64,000 bases of DNA. It comes from Sipunculus nudus. Its lineage: Eukaryota; Annelida; Sipuncula; Golfingiida; Sipunculidae. Below, piece after piece: positions 46,601 to 57,200 of this stretch; within the stretch, counting starts at the first letter, position 1; each line of letters starts with the position of its first letter. A program made the position numbers and the translations under genes. Location: the NCBI GenBank assembly GCA_026874595.1, contig CM049316.1, positions 74,872,676 to 74,936,675 of the forward strand, given 5' to 3'. A model generated the notes under the pieces. That model saw nothing but the letters and a program-made list of their open reading frames with translations, searched no databases and was not told the DNA's origin.

Positions 46601-49600
46601 TTGACAATGTAAGGGAATACAACAAGAGCCTCCAAAAAAAATCAATAACTAGCCTAATTTTGCAGCTTTTATTTTCAAATTTCAGATTTTAACAGATTAA
46701 ATCCTTATATGTACATGCTGTGAAAATTAAATCCACAGTACTTACAGGAAAAAAACGTGCCGGGGCCAAAGTTGGGAAAAATTTAAGGTACTAATTTTAT
46801 ATTTTTGCCAATATTTAAAAAAATTAACAGATTTTGATCTAATTTTTGGTATACAATTAAATTTTGATTAATTAAAGTTGTATTACTGAAAAAAAGTCCC
46901 TACCTTTAACACTTTTGGTCTTAAGTGACCAAATATCTTTCCTGATTTGTTTACAAAGTCCATTATGTTTGAGCCCATGACTTTTTAAAATTAAATAATA
47001 CTGACTTAATTTCTGGCATGTACATAGAAACTATATAGAGGAATATTTATGGTAAATATGAAGAAAACCAGATGAGTGGTTTTGATATAAGGCAGTCCTG
47101 AAGTGTAAAAATAGATTTCTAATAAAAAATTGAGGTTTTTCCTTAATATCTCGATGGAACGAAGTCTGATTGACCCAATTTTCGGCATGGTAGGAGATTT
47201 TGGGGACATCTAACTGTATGCCGAATTTCAGATTCATAGGTCCAATGGCGTCGAAACGTGCCAGTCTTACGGACGGACATCCGGACGGACTGACGGACGG
47301 ACGGCAAGACAGACGGACGGACGACGGACAATGGACCACGACTATAGCTCAGATGACTTATAGTCAGCTGAGCTAAAAAAGTCATTGTGAGTAGACGTTA
47401 TTCTCTCTGAAAAGGAAAGTTTTCAGTTTAGTTTTGAAAGTAGAGAGATTGGAACAGTTTCTAAGATCTTTAGGGAGATAAGATTGTTCATAGTTTTGGC
47501 GCAGCTATGGGGAAGGCACGATCGCCAAATGTTACCAGTCAATTTTAAGGCATCCAGAGTAAAAAGACGTCAGCTGAGCTTAAAGCACAAGTAGGCTGGT
47601 TTTGATGAATTAGGTGACTCAGGTATCCATGAGACGTACCGTGTAAACTTATACTTAATTAGCTAGGCTACAGGCAGCCAGTGTAGGTAAGCATGAATTG
47701 GGGTGATATGATCATGTTTCTTGACGCGTTTTACCAGACGAACAGCACTACCTTTGACATGTTTGAGATTGGCAAGAGAGTGATGTGTAATCCACTGTTG
47801 CAGTGGTTAATCCTTGAAGTAATTAAAGCATGGGCCAACGATTGTGCTGCATCTTCAGAAACATACATCCTAATCATTTCAATGTACCTGAGACGAAAAT
47901 ACGACAGATGAAGTATGCGGCTGAGACCAAGACTTTAAACAAGAACAGACTTTTGTAAAGTTAAACCATCATAGGCAAGGTGACTTACTGTAACATCAGC
48001 AAGGTGAAGCTTTCTACCGAGAACAATAAATTCAGTTTTGTTGCTATTAAATTTGAGCTTGTTATTAGTCAGCTGGGACTGAATGTCCAGAACAAAAATT
48101 TAATTGCTTCCATCATGGATGATCCAGAAACTGTATTTGTTTGAAAAGAAATATACAGCTGACCATCACCAGCATAGCTGTGGAAAATAAGTTTATGCTT
48201 TTTAAAGATATATCCCAATGGAAGAACAGAGATTGAAAAAAGTAATGGGCCCAGAACAGATCCTTGTGGAACAACCCCACCGCATTTCTTATTTGGCTGA
48301 AATACTATTGTGAATGAGCAATTGATTCTATCTGGAAGACAAATATGACTTAAACCACTGAAGTTTCGTTCCTGACAGTCCAAGCTTAGTATTTTATCTA
48401 CAGTATCAAAAGCTACACTCATATTTAGAAGTACTAGCTGTTAAACATTACCATTGTGAGCGAAAAACATTTCGGATTTTAAGCAAAGGTGTTTCCATGT
48501 TGTGAAACAACCAGACTGAAATGGTTCAAAAAGGTTGTTCGTTAACATATTCTGGCTAAGCCGCGAGGCCACCACCCGTTCAAGTAGTTTTGAAAAGATA
48601 GGAAGGTTTGAGATTGGCCTTAAATTGTTAAAAACAGGTTCGAGTCCATCCTTCTTCATAAAGGAGAAACAATTGCTTCCTTTAATTTGCGAGGAAATTG
48701 TCGAGATAATAGAGACAGATTTACAACATTGAAATGAGAGATATAAGTACATCAGCACCGTCCTTCATAAGGGCGACGGGCACAGGACCCAGAAGGTAAG
48801 ATTCAGATGGTGATAGTGAAGTTCTGACGATTTTCATAACAGAATCTTTGGACAAAGTATGTTGATTAAAACAAACCCGACCACATTCACAACTTGATGA
48901 ATGTGTTCTGGGTGTCACGGTTCATTGTAACATTGTTTCTTTAATAAACTCGACCACATTTACACCTTGATGTATGCTTCCTGCGTGTCGCAGTTCATAG
49001 TAACATTTATGTTTGTTTAATAAACCCGACCACATTCACACCTTCATGTATAGGAAGCATATCACGGTTCATTGTAACATTATGTTTCTTTAATCAACTT
49101 CGGGGGTTAAACCTGAATCGCAAGCGGAGAAAGCGTTTTTTTTTCCACTGAGTGTTGATATTTTCGTGTATAAACCGATAAATATGCTATCTGGTCATCG
49201 CATAAGAACTTCTTTTATTTCTCTTATTTTCTATTTACAGTTTAACGCCAAAATAATTTTTGCTCGGTTACCAAAGCGTAATATCCTATTGATCTGCAAA
49301 ACTGGAAAAGCAGAAGACTGTACATGACATTAGAATCCACAAATACCTTCTGTGATGAAGGGATACACATGATGACTCACTTTGTTTGCCAGGCCCACAC
49401 AGATAGTTGTACAGGTTATCAACGCTCTCAAACATCTGCTGTATGGCTGTTTGACAATTTGCCAGAATGGGCTGCCAGCACCGGCTAACTTGCTGGTATT
49501 CCCTGAAGCAGATCATCAAACAAGACATCAAACAAGCTCCCTTATTACGTCATCAGTGTTTGCGATCAGACGTCTTGTATTCCGACACAGCACTGAATGA

Positions 49601-51170
49601 ATCACATTCCTGTATACAAGGAATTTAAAGGATCATATTAAAATCTTAATGGAGTATTGCAGCAAAAAAAAAGATGATCAAGATTTGGCTGAGCATATTG
49701 CGGTCGCCATAGCAACCATTGTTAAATAATATTGTATTATCGCACGTTATATGGAGTTGCTGAAGAAACAAAAGATGGGGAATAAATAGTTTAACGAGCA
49801 TTTGACCACTATTTGTGCAGTTGTTAATGGAAATGTGTAGTTGTAATTCAGTTGTGACCATAAAGGTTTCTTCTTTTCACCAACTAAAAACCACTCTCTT
49901 TGCCATAAATAAATAAATAAATAAATAAATATATATATCCAACCTCTTTATAGTGCAATGACAGCGCATAGCCATGTGAAACTGCTTTATCCTGGACATT
50001 ATTACGTCTTCTTTCACTCTGGTTGACTTAAGTGTTAAGTTTTACTTGTGTGTGCGTGTATGTATATGAAACAGAGCATTGGTTAAGGCTTTAAACTCCA
50101 ATAACGCCCGCCAGGGCGCGCGTTTGTCACGGGCCTGTAGTTCAAAGGCGCCCGCCCGGGCGCGCTAAAGCCCATTTTACATACCCGTAATTGGGGCAAG
50201 TTTTGGGGGTGAAATGTCTATTGTCATCCATCATATTTGTACTTAAATGAAAGAGAAAAACGTCAAGTGTTGTTCTAACATGTGACCAAGATCCAAACTG
50301 GCGCGAACGCAGACTTGTTGGAAAAATATAAAAATGATTGACTTTCACTCACGTGGCCTTGTTACGTGGGCCCTGGTAACATGTCGGCTGCGAGAGTAAA
50401 ATCAGACTCCTACGCTAAATTCATCAGAAATCGGTAAATTACCAAATGTTGGCAATCAATCCTGGTGACAAAATCAAGTGCAGTGTGTTTACAGATTTAA
50501 CTTCCGTTAAACATTTCCAAGATCATATATTATCCCCTTTTTTATTGGTTTAACTTGTGACCAATGATCGCCGTCCGACTGACTGACGCGTCTGACAGAC
50601 ACCACGCACGTGATCTGCGTGACCTCCTTACTGTGTCATGTACTGGCACTGGAAAACCATTTTTAACCGATATCATATAATAAAATGAGTATTTATTTTA
50701 AATATTAACATATTTTCTTAACTAAAAATCGAAGATACTGTCATATATCATGTCGTATATATATGTGATGTCTGATTGTTTACTAGTGATCATTTCTGTG
50801 CCAAACATTTTATGTACAATCGTAATCGGGCACAAGAAGGCTTTTTGGATTGAAAATAAAATTAATACCGTCTTAAATTAGAAACAGCCAGATATTATAG
50901 AGATATAGTTAATTTTCCAGTGTAAAATATAAAGATAACTTTATACTCCATGAAATATTGAAATAATTATTTTACGACGTACGTGGAACTGTACGCCTAT
51001 ACACCCAGATCCTTGAATATGTAAAACAAGACAGTAAGTGACTTGTACGCTTGAACAAATATGTATTAATACGGTTTTAACACATACTGAACAGATTTTA
51101 CAAATTTTTATATGTGTAGTACTTCCTTTATATGTATAGGCTACATGTGTACGTGCACGTGTGCGCGCTT

Positions 51171-51205
<35 letters not shown>

Positions 51206-54200
51206 GGCCTATGTGCGTATTATAATTTTCATTAGTGATTGATAAAAGCACCAGTAGTTGTCACTGCCAGTCAAACAGATTTTGGGCGGAGCTGCAAAAC
51301 ATCTTTAAATATATATGGCACATAGCAAACTCAATTTTAAAAATATAACCTATTATTATATGAATTGAAGTAAATAATTTTTTTTTTTGTAATACGTTTG
51401 CCTATAACAGGCTATTCATTGTTGTAAGGAATAGTACTGAGTTATAAATGTTTGTACCTTTTAAACATAAAATCTGATCACTAATACCAGAACTTATAAC
51501 TCCTTTTTATATTTCATCCATGAAAGTTTCTCAAATCGGGTTCATTCGCCGCCTATATTCATAAAAAATACATAACGTATACCGCAGACTGCATATATAT
51601 CGCATATACCGTACGTGCACCCGGTATAAACGCCGCTTTATATTGATATCGCTCTCAAAACCCAGTCAACGCTTGCATGCATGGCCCAGGGATTAAATAT
51701 GGAAAATGTGTCGTGGTCATGATAATCCTTTAAAGTCATACGGCGGAGTCAGTCTCAGTCATGATACATGCAAGAAAATGAATAAAATGCATTCTCCAAT
51801 CTTAAATTAGAAGCTATAGCGTATATATATAGTGACGGTGACACAGTGAAAGTAAAATATTAAGACCAAAGATGCGGACTTTCGATATGCATGCGCATGG
51901 TGTATTCAAAATGACGATCGAGAAATCATGCAGGTGGACAAATTAGACTGAAATCTAATTGTACCTTTCCATTGCTGTAAAATAAGATTTAAAAGACGCA
52001 GGTATACAAATATATCTATATTGCAAAATGTTTGATGGCTTTGTCTCAAACTTGCCCCTTTCGAAGACCTAAAATACCACAGGGTGTCGGCTTCTATTTT
52101 TACCCACCGACCTTGTCATTTTCACGTTTGATTGACAGTTTTATTAGCACAAGGAAATTTTCCTATCACACAGAAGATTTTAGCGGAAAGACAGCACACA
52201 ACATGTGGCCAACCAGACGGGGATTCGGAGTGAAAATTACTAATTTAAATTGGCATCAATTACATTAATCATCAAAGGATAATGACATCATTTACAATGT
52301 TCGGGAACCGAACGACATGTATAATTGCCAGGTGTAGGTCATGGTCCGCGTCCCTACAGCTGACGGGACTGGTGAATACAAAGTAAATAAATAAACAAAC
52401 ACCCAAGAGATCATAACTTATTAGAAGTTTTTGGAACATTCCAGGTGCTTCTTAAGAATTATTGAATTGTTGCTGCATATTGTTTTATAATTAACTGGAA
52501 CTCTGCCTCTCCGTGAAATCACCATGCACCTTGCAGCCTGGGGAGACCGCATGCTTTCCTGCTAAAGCTGAAGTTTTATCAGCAGTGCATGATTTCTGAC
52601 TATATATGAGGGCCTAAATGTACAAAGTTGCATACGGAGGTTACCAGATTAGCTATATGATTTGAAGTTAGGTCTCGTGTATACATCTAGTTAACCAAGG
52701 AATTGTGCATCTCAAAATTATAAAATAAATTTCCTACTTTTCTTCAAGTGAAGTTGAATTAAATAAATGTAATTATATATTATATTTCCATTTTATATTA
52801 ATTTCATATGACGTAATTATGCTTCATTTAAATGTCACTGAAATAAAGTGCAAATTGAAGACCTGGATAAGTAAGTGCATGAAGATATGTAAGCCTACGT
52901 GCAATTTTCCTCTAAGATACCAGAATGTACTGCTATGAAATCATAGTAACTAGGCATGATTTTGATAAGCATTGTTGGACTTACGTAGGCCTATATATTT
53001 GAATAAATTAACATACATTAAAATGTACTGTGAAAACATGTTTCTTTGGTGTTACTTCACAGTTTAGTATCGTTTTCTCACGTTTATAAACTTTGGTATT
53101 ATGTGCATTATCCCCAATAGCACATTTTAAAAACATCTTTTCAACAATAAAAAATATTGATTTTCCGTTATTTTATATTCTTGTTAATAACGATTTGTTT
53201 ACATAAATGTGCATAGGCCTATTTATTATATATATGTAATAAATTATTGTTCCACTAGTACTACCAGTGTTTTCATTGTTTCTGATCCCTGCGGGAAAGA
53301 ATCGATTCTAATGCATACATATTGCATGACGTGAGAGGATGTTTCCAGGTAACTCCCCCCCCCCCCCTACCACCCCCACAAAAAAAAAAGAATAATCAGA
53401 CCGCCAGTCGGCACTGCATCTCATGATGCTTCTTATAATAAACACGCCAGACTCAGTCACGTGAACCATGTCCATTTAAAAGACTTTACAAAATAAACAC
53501 GCCAGACCCAGTCACGTGAACCTGGCTGATGTAAAAGTAGATACGATTGGGTGAGAAAAGTTTGCAGCGTCAGTGCGTCACCGCTGGCTGAGGGATGACG
53601 CGGTAAAATTGGACCGTTCAGGAAAAAAACCCAAACAGACGTGTCGTCTTGCATCTTAATTGTCCAATAAATGTTTTATTTATTTTTATTTTTTCGTTAT
53701 ATTGACTAGATAGGATAATTCTGTGACTAAAGTCTGCAAAACCGCCTCGTTAATGTACCTTGTGTGCTACATATTGCTAAATTCACTCATTATCGCTCAA
53801 TCACCGTCAGCCGCGGAGGGGCGGTTACTTCAAAAGAAATTGCATGGATACCCTCAATTAAGAAAATAAGAGTTTTCATAAGTGCAAGACATATTTGTTT
53901 TGATTTTTTATTTCAAATTTTAGTACATTCGCACTGTTTCGAATGGGAAAGATTTGGATATATCAACGTTTATTTAGGCTAATCGTTGATCGAACCAAGT
54001 GCACACCTGTTTACCTGTCGCACCTGGATTTTTACAAGTGCAGATAAACGCGACAGACCAACTAAACAGCAATTTTATTATTGCATGAAATGTTAACAAA
54101 CAGGGTAGACACATTTTTCCAGATTTTATTTTAAAATCAGTCGGCGATTTGTTTTTGCCTGCACATGTAAAAATATATTAATTTGACATAAAAAGGTATA

Positions 54201-57200
54201 TTACAGGTAACCAGATAATTAGTGCATTTCACACCCATAAATTATATATTTTGCACATTGGACAAAAGTAAATAGTTTTTATTGCAATGTCCCTTATAAC
54301 AAGTATAATATATAATTTAAATTAAAAAAATGAGAATTTACATTTATTTACCTGATCTTACCTGTGCAGGTGAGTAAACTTTTACAGGTAGAAATTGGCA
54401 AAATTGAAATCCACAAGTCTCGTGGCTGTGCAGTTAATTAAAAGATAGTTTCTGCATATTGTTTTAACTCCTTCAAAAATTTCCTCTCCACTTTTAAAAT
54501 AAAAAGTTGTCTTTATATTCTGTACTTACAAAGGTAATTAAATCTGTTTAAGATCAAAGGTATCATTTCAGGTAACCCAATAAATAGTGCAGTTAGTACC
54601 TATAATTCATAAATTTTACACATGGCACTCAAAATTAAGTTGTATGTTTTTTTTCTCCCTTATTACATGTATAAAATATATACTTCATAAAAAAATAATT
54701 TACCTGTATTTACCTGAACTCACCTGTACAGGTGAGTATGTTTTTATGTGTAACCGTAACCAAAATTATCAATTTATGTTTTACATGTCTGAAAAATCAA
54801 AATATAATGGTTTTACACAATTGACACTTGTTTATCCATATTCTTCTCAGCCACTTTTCAGCATGATTTTGTCACTGCCACAGGTAATTAGATCAGTTGA
54901 AGAACAAAGGTACTATTCACATAGGTAACTTAATTACTGTATTAAAAGCACCTGTTCTTATATCAAAATGAATTATACAGTCCATAAATAGAGAAGGTAT
55001 TAATTTATAGTAACTATATTGATGAACAAGGTGTTTGCTAACATATTCAGAAAAAAAAATAATTTACCTTTACTTACCTGTACAGGTAAACATATGTGTT
55101 ATATCTTAATAATCATAGAATGTGCTCTTTGGGTCAGCAAGCTTTTCAGGTGAAAAATATTTGATTTCCACAGAAAAATCTAATTTACTTGCACATTCTG
55201 GTTCGTTGGTGGTTCCCTTTCCAGTATTTAACCAAATCATTTACCTTTTTCTTACCATTAATTAATAATTACCTTAGAGTGAAAAAAATCCTTACATTTC
55301 CCTTTTTTTATCAAAGGGTTAATGGGTTACCTGAACAGGATGAAAGGTGTCATTTTGGTGATATACCAGTGAGTGAAAATACAGTTAGTACAGATTTACC
55401 TGTTTTTACCTGTATATACCTTAGTTACATACATATCAAACCAGGTATATAGAAAATAAATAAAATAACATGATGGACATATACCTGACAGTAAAAGCTG
55501 AAAATTTCACAAAGATACCTTTAACGGTTACTGAGTTAATGTCTCCTATATAGATTCATGTCAAAATGTGGAAAAAATGCAAAATAAATCTGAACAGTAG
55601 GAGTGTGACAATCCACAGGCTAATCTGAACAGTAAAGGGTTATGCAATATTTTATTTAAATCACTGTAATGAATGTTTGTTATGTTCAACATAAGCCCCA
55701 ACATAAGACCTTCATAGGAATTTTGATTCATGCACACACCATGCCTAGTATCCTTAATAAACAAACGTCAGATTCATTATGTACCATTTTGGTAAACATG
55801 CGCATTTTATTTTTTTTCTGAAACATATACATATAATATATACATATACATTTTAATGTTGCTAGATTATTTCTATATTTTCCACATAACTTTGAGTTCA
55901 GAACTAATATATTATAAACCATGGACATAATTCTACACCTTGCGACCATGTTTCTGTCTTGTTTACAAAAGCGATTAAAATGCCATATTGAAAGACAACG
56001 TGACATTAGCTTTAATCATGAACAAAACATGTTGGAAAAAATGAGAACAGTGTCACACCCGTAAAAGTGGGAATGACCAGGTTTTTTAAATGGTTAACCA
56101 AACAGGCTGAAGCTCATACATATACACTCCAAAAGATGAATAAGTAATTAATTAAAAAAAAAAAGTGAGTTATGGGTCATGACACTCACTTAACATGCAT
56201 GAGAAAATGGCATAATTTTTACAACTGTAGTCTTATTTAGAAGTAAATGACTGCAAATGTTGTATAAATATTGGAGAGGGGCAGGATGATTTATACGCAT
56301 GAAGCACATTACTTGAAGGTTCAGGGCAAAATTGTGATACTAGGCATGACCTTATTTAAGGTTTGCATGTATTTTTTTTTCAGCTGAGCTAAAAAGTACA
56401 GTTAGCGCCACTAGTCTTCAGAAACTGTTAGAAATAGTCATGATCAATAATCATATGAACTTTCAGGACACTGGAAGAAACCATAGTCGTCGATAAACTG
56501 ATATAAAGCTGTCATTTACTGTCTCAAAAATACAGGGGAGAATCATGGAAGAGTAGAACTAGGAAGACAAAAGAAAAGTGATCATCTCAATGCCAAATTT
56601 TGTAGGTGGTATCCCCATTCAACTGAAGCAAAGCTCAAAGGAAATGAGTAAACAAGACCTTATTTCAGGTTTCAAAGGAAATTTTAATGGACCTCCCTGG
56701 ATATAAAGTTAGTGGATTTTTGGTGCAATGGTTACGATTTATGCCCTCATAACGGACGACCACTTTTTTGTTGACTAAAAAATAATTTAAAAAAAAATGC
56801 GTACAAATTTGAGAAAAATGCAGATGGCTACATCAGTCTGAATACCTGATGAAAAACTTCATAATGAATGTGCATGCAAAGAATCATGGTGATGATTGCA
56901 TTGGTTGTTTAGAAACTGGAGGTTTAGTATCAAATTTTAGTGGCAATGATTGGGGTATTAAATGGCACAAAAAGAAGAAAAGGATAACAGGTGGCGCCAC
57001 CAGTTTCCGATTCATGAGATCACTATCCGCTCAGCTGAACCATGTTCAGAGATTGCATTATAATCATCGCAGTGACTTAATCTGGAATTTTCATTTAACC
57101 ACTGAAGTTGCATATAACATCTGAACTTCCCATTTCTAATGCACACAACTCGTGCCCCGCTATGGATCATACTTCTGACCCGAGGTTGACTGAGAGACTC

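Noticed and set aside
46322-47385. Minus-strand ORFs such as those starting [11 protein letters not shown]
   Set aside because: They read the (ACGG)n block and Helitron-like ends. Similar frames at 38522-38955 and 3451-3771 reflect repeat copies, not genes.
52032-52268. 78-codon ORF in intron 2
   Set aside because: No recognisable motif, no splice sites in phase with the neighbouring exons and ordinary A+T-rich surroundings.
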